DNA of 9,448 bases from the NCBI GenBank assembly GCA_029879605.1, contig JAOUQA010000053.1, positions 1 through 9,448 on the forward strand. Direction: 5' to 3'. Made by a program: the position numbers and the translations under genes. This document shows positions 1 to 6,259 of the stretch, one piece after another (the stretch's first letter is position 1; the number at the start of each line of letters is the position of its first letter). This stretch comes from Gammaproteobacteria bacterium. Its GTDB lineage: Bacteria; Pseudomonadota; Gammaproteobacteria; SZUA-229. The notes under the pieces are model-generated. The model was not told the DNA's origin and ran no database searches. It saw only the letters and a program-made list of their open reading frames with translations.

Positions 1-1
1 T

Positions 2-559
2 CTACCAGCAAACCCTGTTATTCTTTTCAACAAAATTGATCTACTAACCAGCAATCAACAATTTTTTAATGATCTTGAAGCAGAGTATCAATCCATTGGT
101 TACCCGGTCATTAAAACCAGTAATATCCTTGACCAGGGCTTCGAACAACTTCATACAGTACTTAAATCAAGAACAAGTATATTTGTTGGCCTCTCTGGCG
201 TTGGTAAATCATCCTTAATCAATCATTTATTACCAGAACAGGATATCCGTGTCGGTGAACTATCTGAAGCAACCGGTGAAGGCAAACATACCACCACAAA
301 TTCCATGCTTTACCACCTGGACGGTGGAGGTGAACTCATCGACTCACCTGGGGTACGTGATTTTGGCCTCTGGAACACCTCGGCTGACTGTATCCTAGAC
401 GGCTTTGTAGAAATACGACCATTTTCAGGACAATGCCGATTTTCAAATTGTCATCACGATAATGAACCAGACTGCGCAATAAAACAGGCCTTACAAACCC
501 ATAAAATTAGCGTTCGTCGGTTTAAAAGTTATAAAAAGATGCTTAAAGAATACACGTAA
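2..559 (+). CDS. rsgA: Ribosome small subunit-dependent GTPase A, C-terminal part (5' end outside window)
   Basis: RsgA is a GTPase that acts in late maturation of the 30S ribosomal subunit. Only the last 185 codons are here, with the frame open at the left edge. The G motifs run in the circularly permuted order typical of the family. G4 NKID is at 29-40, a G5-like KTSN follows, the P-loop GLSGVGKSS is at 188-214, and G3 DSPGVRDF comes near 340-363. A C-terminal zinc-binding cluster C-x4-C-x-H-x5-C lies at 434-475, and a basic tail (RRFKSYKKMLKEY) ends the protein. No motif is damaged, so the truncation is only the window edge. The internal ATG at 305 is not a start, because the G4 and P-loop motifs lie upstream of it in the same frame. 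The following gene is 186 bases away with its own promoter, so rsgA is probably not co-transcribed with it. Confidence 0.96.
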   Translation, partial: LPANPVILFNKIDLLTSNQQFFNDLEAEYQSIGYPVIKTSNILDQGFEQLHTVLKSRTSIFVGLSGVGKSSLINHLLPEQDIRVGELSEATGEGKHTTTNSMLYHLDGGGELIDSPGVRDFGLWNTSADCILDGFVEIRPFSGQCRFSNCHHDNEPDCAIKQALQTHKISVRRFKSYKKMLKEYT

Positions 560-638
560 TCACCATACTTTCAATAACTTACAATCCTTTAGATCATTTT
601 TTGCACAAAACATACTTTTAGTCACCACCGTCATGACT

Positions 639-647
639 TGATATAAT
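639..647 (+). promoter_or_regulatory. Extended -10 promoter for the GGDEF/EAL gene
   Basis: The sequence TGATATAAT is a perfect extended -10 element (TG-n-TATAAT, hexamer at 642-647). No good -35 box is seen 16-18 bases upstream, which is usual for extended -10 promoters. Transcription would begin near 654 and give a leader of roughly 90 bases before the coding start at 746. The rest of the 560-745 gap holds no gene and no convincing terminator for rsgA. Confidence 0.6.
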
Positions 648-661
648 GTCTGCAGCAGTTA

Positions 662-681
662 CCTGATGTATTCCCTGATGT
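662..681 (+). repeat. 8-base direct repeat in the GGDEF/EAL leader
   Basis: CCTGATGT occurs at 662-669 and again at 674-681, so the copies are 12 bases apart start to start. Both lie just downstream of the predicted transcription start, inside the untranslated leader. This could be a small tandem binding site or chance. Nothing in the sequence identifies a partner. Confidence 0.35.
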
Positions 682-745
682 TGGCCCTCCACCAAGTTCA
701 ATATCTCACATCTAAAGCTGACCTTTTATGTTTGTTTGAAAGGAA

Positions 746-2539
746 ATGAGAATAGTGAATATGGAAGATAAAACAAATTTTGATGTAGTCAATGAACGTT
801 ATGTATTGAGCCAGGCCTTATTAAAAGCCATGGCCAGTATTGCCAGAAATACGGAACCAGAAATTGTATTACAGGCCATTTGCGACTCTATCATTACCAG
901 TCAGCGAATTAAGCTTGCCTGGATTGCAATGGGCGAATTAGAACCAGATGCTATTTCACCTGAATATTGTGTTGGCCCAGCAGTAAAATATGCTAACGAT
1001 TTTTCACAACAACCTCGCACTGCTGCAGAAATAAGAACTCTTACCTCAGCACTGAAAAGCTGGAATACTTCTACATATGATATTTTAGAACAGGAAGCAG
1101 CTTATGCCTCAGGCTTACGTTCTGTCATCTCATTACCTGTAGGACAAAAGAATGGTCTGCTGGCAGGCGTCATCATGCTCTATTCAGATATGCCAGCATA
1201 CTTTGAACTGGTAGGTACATCTTTCTTCTCAGCATTTATTCACCTTGCTAACTCATCACTTGAACAATGCACCTTATTAAATGAACTTACACATCTTGCC
1301 AGTCATGATTTGTTAACAGGTATTTTAAACAGACGTGGCATTCAGGAATGCATGGAACGCGAACTATCCAGGAGCATACGTAAAGACCAGGCATTCTCAA
1401 TCGTATTATTCGATGTCGATCGTTTTAAACTGGTCAACGACCTGCTGGGACACAAAGAGGGTGACTCAGTTTTAAAAGCTGTCGCAGATGCTGTAGAACA
1501 GATCATGCGCATTGAAGATTACTTCGGACGCTGGGGAGGAGAAGAATTCATCTGTGTAATGCCTGAATCAAATCACGCCAATGCAATGCAGATTGCTGAA
1601 CGCATGCGTCAGCATATAAAGTCAACGCAAATACAATCGGCATCCAGCACCCTGAATGTCACAGCCAGTTTTGGAGTTGCCAGTTATCCCGAAGATGGCA
1701 AAAATATTGATAAATTAATCGCATCAGCCGATGCAGCACTCTATCACGCTAAACGGACGGGTCGAAATCGAGTTATTAGCGCAAATGCTATCGAGCAGGA
1801 TATTTATACCATTGGTAATGAACTGAATACTGCAATTCGTGAAAATAGAATTATCCCTGCTTACCAGAAAATCATTGATCTTCAGACAGGCCAGCTGGTC
1901 GGAGAAGAAACATTTGCCAGGCTTATCACACCTGGTGGCAACCTGATTCATGCTGACCAGTTTATTGATGCGGCCCATCAATTACAGCTACTACATAAAG
2001 TAGATAGAAATATAATCCTTCAGACTTTTGCTCACTGTGTAGCAAACCTTCGTGCTGGCAATACTGGCATTAACAACTTTATTAATATCTCAGCTGATTT
2101 ATTACGCCATAGAGAACTGGTTGATGAAATGTTAACCACTATTATGAAACACTGTCATTCGTGCCAGGGTATGGTTATAAAAATCACTGAAAGAGAATTA
2201 TTAACCGATATCAATGCCGTCATGGATCTATTGTCTCCTTTCATTGACTTTGGATTCAAATTGGCACTGGATGATTTTGGCAGTGGTTATTCTTCATACA
2301 AATACCTGGCTGATCTGCCTATCCACTTCATAAAAATTGATGGTGAACTCATTAAACGTATAAATGAACCCAAAGTACATGCAATTGTTAAGGGCATACA
2401 GGATACAGCCAACCGACTTGAAATAACAACACTGGCTGAATATATAGAAAACGACACAACTGAAGCCATCCTGAAAGATATTGGCATAAACTGGGGACAG
2501 GGTTATTACTATGGCAAACCCGAGGTTCTTAAGCACTAA
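746..2539 (+). CDS. GAF-GGDEF-EAL protein; likely diguanylate cyclase with degenerate EAL domain
   Basis: A cytoplasmic c-di-GMP signalling protein of 597 aa with no membrane segment. Residues about 18-175 resemble a GAF sensor domain. The GGDEF domain (about 185-345) has DLLTGILNRRG, the metal-site FDVDRFK, the active-site loop RWGGEEF (G264-F268) and an inhibitory-site RxxD (R255-D258) five residues before it, so cyclase activity and product inhibition look intact. The EAL domain (about 358-597) is altered: EAL is ETF (388-390), and the usual first Glu of the LE-[IL]-TE motif is Lys479 (IKITE). N447, D509/D510, K530, E565 and Q585 remain. I infer weak or no phosphodiesterase activity. The start is uncertain: AGGA at 741-744 is too close to ATG 746 to serve it, and in-frame GTG 755 or ATG 761 would be better spaced. 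The choice changes only five residues. Confidence 0.9.
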   Translation: MRIVNMEDKTNFDVVNERYVLSQALLKAMASIARNTEPEIVLQAICDSIITSQRIKLAWIAMGELEPDAISPEYCVGPAVKYANDFSQQPRTAAEIRTLTSALKSWNTSTYDILEQEAAYASGLRSVISLPVGQKNGLLAGVIMLYSDMPAYFELVGTSFFSAFIHLANSSLEQCTLLNELTHLASHDLLTGILNRRGIQECMERELSRSIRKDQAFSIVLFDVDRFKLVNDLLGHKEGDSVLKAVADAVEQIMRIEDYFGRWGGEEFICVMPESNHANAMQIAERMRQHIKSTQIQSASSTLNVTASFGVASYPEDGKNIDKLIASADAALYHAKRTGRNRVISANAIEQDIYTIGNELNTAIRENRIIPAYQKIIDLQTGQLVGEETFARLITPGGNLIHADQFIDAAHQLQLLHKVDRNIILQTFAHCVANLRAGNTGINNFINISADLLRHRELVDEMLTTIMKHCHSCQGMVIKITERELLTDINAVMDLLSPFIDFGFKLALDDFGSGYSSYKYLADLPIHFIKIDGELIKRINEPKVHAIVKGIQDTANRLEITTLAEYIENDTTEAILKDIGINWGQGYYYGKPEVLKH

Positions 2540-2549
2540 CATGCTTGAG
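2528..2549 (+). terminator. Hairpin across the GGDEF/EAL stop codon
   Basis: CTTAAGCA (2528-2535) pairs with TGCTTGAG (2542-2549) with one G-T wobble, leaving a six-base loop that contains the TAA stop codon at 2537-2539. Only a short T stretch follows (GATTTTATG), so this is a weak terminator candidate or a 3'-end stabilising hairpin. Confidence 0.25.
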
Positions 2550-2702
2550 CTGAATAGATTTTATGAAAACTCGAAAGAATCTTACTATTTTAGCTTTTTA
2601 TCAATAACATAAAATTATCCACATTCATCTCATTATATTTGCCAAAACAGGCTAAAATACATATCTGAATTTATTAAAAATATTTAAGTGGTATCTAGAT
2701 AC

Positions 2703-3380
2703 ATGAAGCAATGGTTAATAGAACAAAATCCTGGAACACTCATAAGCATAGGTGTGGCAATAATCATAATCCTGCTTGCAGTTTATTTTCTTTATACCAT
2801 CATAAACCAGGCTCATACAAAATATAAAATAGAAAAAAAGATCTCCAAACTGGGCATCAAACAGTTAAAAGGCATAATTATTGATGATGGCATGGATAGC
2901 ACCATTCAAATTGACCGTGTTTTTCTCACAACTAACGGAATTATCGCATTATCAGTTAATTTTCTTTCTGGAAATATTTTTGGTGATGACAAAATTGATA
3001 CCTGGGCACAGGTTGTCGATAAACGTACTTATCGGTTCCCTAATCCTTTATTCAATTTTGAACATACTTTGGCAGCACTAAAATATCACTTTAACGATAT
3101 TCAAGTTGAAGGAAAAATTCTATTCATTGGTCAATGTGCTTTCCCAACAGGACAACCAGCCTGTGCCTTATTAATAGATGATATTGAGGATCAGCAGGCA
3201 GGTGAACAGAATATCGATAAGTCCATCATAGATCTCTGGAACAAATTTGAACAGAACTGTGAGCATGTACGACATAAAAAACTGGAACTACCTGATAATA
3301 TAAACCTGGCTAAAAGATTAGCCTTATCCATCGCGCTTATACTCATATCAAGCATCTGGCTATTTATCCTGATTAAGTAA
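2703..3380 (+). CDS. Two-helix membrane protein with degenerate NERD-like domain
   Basis: I do not recognise a named gene. Numbered from ATG 2703, the protein has 225 aa: a membrane segment at about 12-34, a soluble middle, and a second membrane segment at about 205-224 ending at the C terminus. The middle follows the outline of a NERD (nuclease-related) domain: QIDRVFLTTNG (Asp71), then ALSVNFLSGNIFG, a conserved-looking Trp, and NPLFNFEHT. In active NERD domains the segment after the glycine normally reads like IE-x-K-N. Here it is LS-V-N (S84, N86), so the catalytic Glu and Lys are absent and nuclease activity is unlikely. Family membership is inferred from pattern only. A GTG at 2688 would add five residues, but ATG 2703 has a weak AAGTGG 11 bases upstream. 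The gene is convergent with the MOSC gene, with a 13-base gap and no visible terminator. Confidence 0.72.
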   Translation: MKQWLIEQNPGTLISIGVAIIIILLAVYFLYTIINQAHTKYKIEKKISKLGIKQLKGIIIDDGMDSTIQIDRVFLTTNGIIALSVNFLSGNIFGDDKIDTWAQVVDKRTYRFPNPLFNFEHTLAALKYHFNDIQVEGKILFIGQCAFPTGQPACALLIDDIEDQQAGEQNIDKSIIDLWNKFEQNCEHVRHKKLELPDNINLAKRLALSIALILISSIWLFILIK

Positions 3381-3393
3381 TTATTGCATTTAC

Positions 3394-3834
3394 TTATGAT
3401 TTACCCAGAGAAACCGGCATCCCGGTAACCAGGGTTCCACCGTTCAGTACCCTGCAGGTAACTCCACCGCGCCAGTTTTTTGCTAATGCATTAAACAATC
3501 CCTTATGAACCTTTTCCATTCGAGTGCATGGGTCAGTCTCGCCTGTTATTTCCAGCACCGCATCACCCATAATAATACTCTGTCCGATTGATTGCTGTAA
3601 CGGTATATCATCCACCAGGAGATTGGCTCGTCGTTTAATCCAGTCCAGCTGGATACCCAGTTCACTACATGCCTCGGTCCATGCCACCAGGGATAATACG
3701 GTCACCTGACGAGACCCCGGTTTTCCCCGGCTATCACCAGCAACTCCAGCTTCAGTTGTTATACTGGCCTGCTCGCATAACTTCATTTCATATTCATTAT
3801 GAGGCTTAATTGCAATACCGATGAGTCTTGGCAT
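3394..3834 (-). CDS. MOSC domain-containing protein
   Basis: A stand-alone MOSC domain of 146 aa, related to the C-terminal domain of molybdenum cofactor sulfurases and to YiiM/YuaD-type proteins. These bind sulfur or molybdopterin-type ligands through a conserved Cys. Visible hallmarks are GVAGDSRGK (30-38), RQVTVLS (42-48), the RRANLLV segment (68-74), a PC motif with Cys103 (DPCTRM) and the closing GGVTCRVLNGGTL (123-135). The length is normal for a single-domain member. The ATG follows the DUF1415 stop by three bases and is served by AGGTGG eight bases upstream, inside the end of that gene, so it is translated as the third gene of the operon. The exact substrate cannot be told from sequence. 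A role in Moco sulfuration or detoxification of N-hydroxylated compounds is known only for some relatives. Confidence 0.9.
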   Translation of the reverse strand: MPRLIGIAIKPHNEYEMKLCEQASITTEAGVAGDSRGKPGSRQVTVLSLVAWTEACSELGIQLDWIKRRANLLVDDIPLQQSIGQSIIMGDAVLEITGETDPCTRMEKVHKGLFNALAKNWRGGVTCRVLNGGTLVTGMPVSLGKS

Positions 3835-3837
3835 TAA

Positions 3838-4416
3838 TTAGTCCACCTTTATTTGCATGCAATTAGATAAGATACTGGATAATTTTTCTTTCCCCAGTTC
3901 TTCTGTAATACGAATATTTCGCTCTGGAATTCTTTCTGGACGAGCATATCCCAGTAATGCCCGGCTTAAACTTTCTTCACGCAGTATATGCAGAACCGGA
4001 TAAGGGGAACGATTAGTATAATTTTCAGCAGCATCGATATCTGCATCAGCAAACTGATAAGCGGGATGCAGGCTGGCTACCTGAAATTCACCTTGATAAT
4101 TACATTGCCGTATATTCATATCGATAACCGAAAGAAAATCATTATAGGCAAAAAAATCATTTAATACGTATGGGTGAATCAACAGCGTTGTTTCCAGTTC
4201 AGCAATATCAGTACTACGCAATAATTTCAGTTCATCATGAAAATCATCCAGTAACTGATCTGTATTTTCTGCCCTGCTGACAACGTATCGAACCTGTGTA
4301 TTTTCAAAAGGTTTACGTGCAAAAGGACAGAGATTAAACGCAACCACAGTTGACTCTATCCAGCAACGGCACCTGGCAATAATTGTTTCCTGGTTTAAAC
4401 CTGGCTCATTCGGCAA
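3838..4416 (-). CDS. DUF1415 family protein
   Basis: A conserved uncharacterised protein of about 192 aa. Family-type blocks are clear: CRCWIE then NLCPFA (28-33), ETTLLIHP, HPAYQF (117-122) and NYTNRSPYPVLHILRE (132-147), followed by ERNIRITEELG. The Cys in NLCPFA and the His in HPAYQF are strong candidates for functional residues, but the biochemical role is not known to me. There is no ATG at the expected N terminus. The frame is open from TTG 4434, with further TTG codons at 4422 and 4416. I chose TTG 4416 because GGAG at 4430-4427 (minus strand) lies ten bases before it and the resulting N terminus is short, as in relatives. This overlaps the end of the GlcG-like gene by 11 bases and suggests translational coupling. 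The stop is three bases from the MOSC start. Confidence 0.85.
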   Translation of the reverse strand: MPNEPGLNQETIIARCRCWIESTVVAFNLCPFARKPFENTQVRYVVSRAENTDQLLDDFHDELKLLRSTDIAELETTLLIHPYVLNDFFAYNDFLSVIDMNIRQCNYQGEFQVASLHPAYQFADADIDAAENYTNRSPYPVLHILREESLSRALLGYARPERIPERNIRITEELGKEKLSSILSNCMQIKVD

Positions 4417-4912
4417 ACTCAAGTCGCTCCGCAAATTGTTTTAAAGTTTTTAATGCACAATCCTCATCCAGGTCACCGCCTGGTGCACCACTAATACCAA
4501 TAGCACCAATATTATGCCCGCCGGCAACAATCTGCACGCCTCCTGCCATAACAATCAGGCCATCAATATGATTCAGCTCCTGTTTTATATCAGTGCGATT
4601 TTTACTAAGCTCACTGGAAGTAACGCCGGATAATATTACTGCATTGGCTTTCTCTTCGGCGATTTGTAACGTAAATCGTGAAGCCAGGTCATCACGCATT
4701 GCTACCTGAATTACCCCGTTTCGGTCAACCACTACAACACTGACCTGGTAGCCGGCTTTACGACACTCCTTAATGGCTGTACTGGCAATATCAGCCGCCA
4801 GATCAAGCCCTATCGTTCGTACTGAAAGTACATCAATAGCTGATACATTAAACGACACCAGGCATAAAAATAGCCATCTGGAGATTCTGTAAGTTATGTA
4901 TTTTCTTAACAT
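4406..4912 (-). CDS. Exported GlcG/HbpS-like (DUF336) heme-binding family protein
   Basis: A 168-aa protein of the GlcG/HbpS fold. Some members bind heme; others sit in glycolate or propanediol loci. Residues 1-25 form a signal peptide: a basic start (RKYITYRISR), a hydrophobic core (WLFLCLVSF) and a VSA-ID cleavage site after residue 25, so the mature protein should be periplasmic. The mature part shows SVVVVDRNG (58-66), EEKANAV and the glycine-rich end MAGGVQIVAGG, then IGAIGISGAPGG (135-146), followed by the usual acidic DEDCA. The ATG at 4912 has AGGA seven bases upstream. It is the first gene of the operon with DUF1415 and MOSC, divergent from the cNBD gene. Export sets it apart from its two cytoplasmic partners. 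Heme binding is inferred from the family, not from identified ligands. Confidence 0.88.
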   Translation of the reverse strand: MLRKYITYRISRWLFLCLVSFNVSAIDVLSVRTIGLDLAADIASTAIKECRKAGYQVSVVVVDRNGVIQVAMRDDLASRFTLQIAEEKANAVILSGVTSSELSKNRTDIKQELNHIDGLIVMAGGVQIVAGGHNIGAIGISGAPGGDLDEDCALKTLKQFAERLEFAE

Positions 4913-4932
4913 TATCTTTTCCTGATTATCAC

Positions 4933-4950
4933 GCCTGTGTAAGCACAGGC
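4933..4950. promoter_or_regulatory. Perfect 7-base inverted repeat upstream of the GlcG-like gene
   Basis: GCCTGTG (4933-4939) and CACAGGC (4944-4950) are exact inverted copies around TAAG. The element lies 21 bases upstream of the GlcG-like ATG, in the gap between divergent genes. It is GC-rich in AT-rich surroundings. No T-run follows on either strand, so it is not an intrinsic terminator. It could be a dimeric repressor or activator site, or a hairpin in the leader mRNA of the minus-strand operon. Confidence 0.5.
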
Positions 4951-4992
4951 CATATTATGCATAAAATACCAAATAAGCCGATTTGTCTACAC

Positions 4993-4998
4993 TATACT
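4993..4998 (+). promoter_or_regulatory. Candidate -10 box for the cNBD gene
   Basis: TATACT differs from TATAAT at one position. It places the transcription start near 5005, downstream of ATG 5000, which is one reason to prefer ATG 5030 as the translation start. No clear -35 box is seen at the right distance. Confidence 0.4.
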
Positions 4999-5029
4999 TA
5001 TGGTTAATAAACATTCAGGATCAACCCAT

Positions 5030-5815
5030 ATGTTTACTGACAGCCAGATACCTCAGGAATGTCTACAGCTATGGAAAGACTGCTGCAGTCAGGTAAGTAG
5101 CTTAGTAAGTGATATCCCAGTCAAAAACTCGGATCTCTGTATTCCAGCTGACACAGAAATTGATTGCCATCATTCGCAATCAATCTACCTGATCAAAGAA
5201 GGTATTTTAAAAGAAACTCTTGACCATAATGTACTGATTAACCATGAAGCAGGCGACCTGGTTGGCCTTGATACCATAGCCCAGAAGAAACCAACCAGGT
5301 TAAAAACTGAGTTTGCCATTATTGTTGATGAATATGACAGCGGTCTGTTTCTAAATAATATATACAGAGATCCTGTTCGAACTCTGGCCTTAATACGGTT
5401 TCTATCCAGCCTTTACCACAGCTATCAACTCATTGCCTGTTACTATAACCAGGAAGTAACAGAATTTAATCCTGAAATCCGTCAATACAATAAAGATGAA
5501 ATTATTATCGAAGAAAAAGCAACTGACAATGAGGTTTTCACCTTACTATCAGGTACTGCCGATGCCTATGTAAGTAATACCAGGGTTGGCGAAATAAAAA
5601 CCGATGAAATTTTTGGTGCTATAACTGCCCTGACCGGAACACCCCGTACTGCCAGGGTGATTGCCACATCAGACTGCACAGTACTAGTCGTACCCAGTGA
5701 AAATTTTCAGGATTTATTAAAAACCAGACCTGGGACAGTAAACAAACTCATCGAAGATATGGCAAGAACCATTGCTGCCAGCAACCAGAAAATTGTCGAA
5801 CTCTCTTCAAAATAA
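5030..5815 (+). CDS. Tandem cyclic-nucleotide-binding-fold protein without DNA-binding domain
   Basis: A soluble protein of 261 aa made of two CRP/cNBD-like halves. The second half (about 147-252, numbered from ATG 5030) is clearer: a beta-roll pattern with YNKDEIIIEE, EVFTLLSGTADAYV, EIFGAITALTG, TPRTARV and a C-terminal helix. In the phosphate-binding cassette the usual FGE is FGA (195-197), while the Arg in PRTA (R206) is kept, so ligand binding may be altered. The first half (about 10-140) has YLIKEGILKETL and HEAGDLVGLD but is more diverged. No helix-turn-helix, kinase or channel segment follows, so this is not a CRP-type regulator. It may be a ligand sensor acting through protein contact. 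ATG 5030 is chosen over ATG 5000 because AGGA lies nine bases upstream and the -10 box sits at 4993. Confidence 0.82.
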   Translation: MFTDSQIPQECLQLWKDCCSQVSSLVSDIPVKNSDLCIPADTEIDCHHSQSIYLIKEGILKETLDHNVLINHEAGDLVGLDTIAQKKPTRLKTEFAIIVDEYDSGLFLNNIYRDPVRTLALIRFLSSLYHSYQLIACYYNQEVTEFNPEIRQYNKDEIIIEEKATDNEVFTLLSGTADAYVSNTRVGEIKTDEIFGAITALTGTPRTARVIATSDCTVLVVPSENFQDLLKTRPGTVNKLIEDMARTIAASNQKIVELSSK

Positions 5816-5852
5816 TCCTTATTTCTAGATTAATTAGCAAATTATAAATCTG

Positions 5853-5878
5853 AATATCGAGTATTATATATCGATATT
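5853..5878. promoter_or_regulatory. AT-rich inverted repeat upstream of phnA
   Basis: AATATCGA (5853-5860) and TCGATATT (5871-5878) are exact inverted copies separated by GTATTATATA. The spacer contains -10-like TATTAT (5862-5867), so this could be an operator overlying a phnA promoter. It could instead be a weak hairpin ending the cNBD transcript, since two more T residues follow. Confidence 0.4.
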
Positions 5879-5907
5879 TTCAGTCCTAAATTCACTGACC
5901 AATAATT

Positions 5908-6249
5908 ATGAGCAAACTTCCAGACTGCCCTGAATGTAATTCCGAATACTGTTACCAGGATGGTATCATGTATGTTTGCCCGGAATGCGCCCATGAATGG
6001 GCAATAGATTCAGTAGCTATCAGCCTGGAAGCCGATCCAGTAATTCTTGATGCCCATGGCAACTGTTTACAGGATGGTGATACGGTATCGCTTATTAAAG
6101 ACCTGAAAGTCAAAGGCACATCATCAACCATCAAGGTTGGCACCCGGGTTAAAAATATTCGCCTGGTAGATGGCGACCATAACATTGACTGTAAAATCGA
6201 TGGCATCGGGGCCATGAAACTAAAATCTGAATTTGTAAAAAAAGCCTGA
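5908..6249 (+). CDS. phnA: PhnA/YjdM family zinc-ribbon protein
   Basis: A small cytoplasmic protein of 113 aa, full length for the family (the E. coli YjdM is about 111 aa). The N terminus is a zinc ribbon with two CPEC knuckles (C7/C10 and C24/C27). The rest is the PhnA beta-barrel-like domain, with DAHGNCLQDGDTVSLIKDLKVKG (49-71) and the ending KIDGIGAMKLKSEFVKK. The name comes from proximity to phn genes in E. coli. No phosphonate uptake or C-P lyase gene is seen here, so a phosphonate role should not be assumed. The ATG has no obvious Shine-Dalgarno sequence. The gene may share a transcript with the cNBD gene 92 bases upstream or use a promoter within the inverted repeat at 5853. It converges on epmA with a ten-base gap. 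Confidence 0.92.
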   Translation: MSKLPDCPECNSEYCYQDGIMYVCPECAHEWAIDSVAISLEADPVILDAHGNCLQDGDTVSLIKDLKVKGTSSTIKVGTRVKNIRLVDGDHNIDCKIDGIGAMKLKSEFVKKA

Positions 6250-6259
6250 CAAACCTATC

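Noticed and set aside
2294..2542. Minus-strand open frame with hydrophobic residues, possible small membrane protein
   Set aside because: It is antisense to the EAL domain; its hydrophobicity follows from the opposite-strand codons.
4933..4950. CRP or FNR binding site at the inverted repeat
   Set aside because: The half-sites and spacing (TGTG-n4-CACA) match neither TGTGA-n6-TCACA nor TTGAT-n4-ATCAA.
5000..5029. ATG 5000 as start of the cNBD protein
   Set aside because: The -10 box at 4993 would put the transcript start downstream of it, and ATG 5030 has a well-spaced AGGA.
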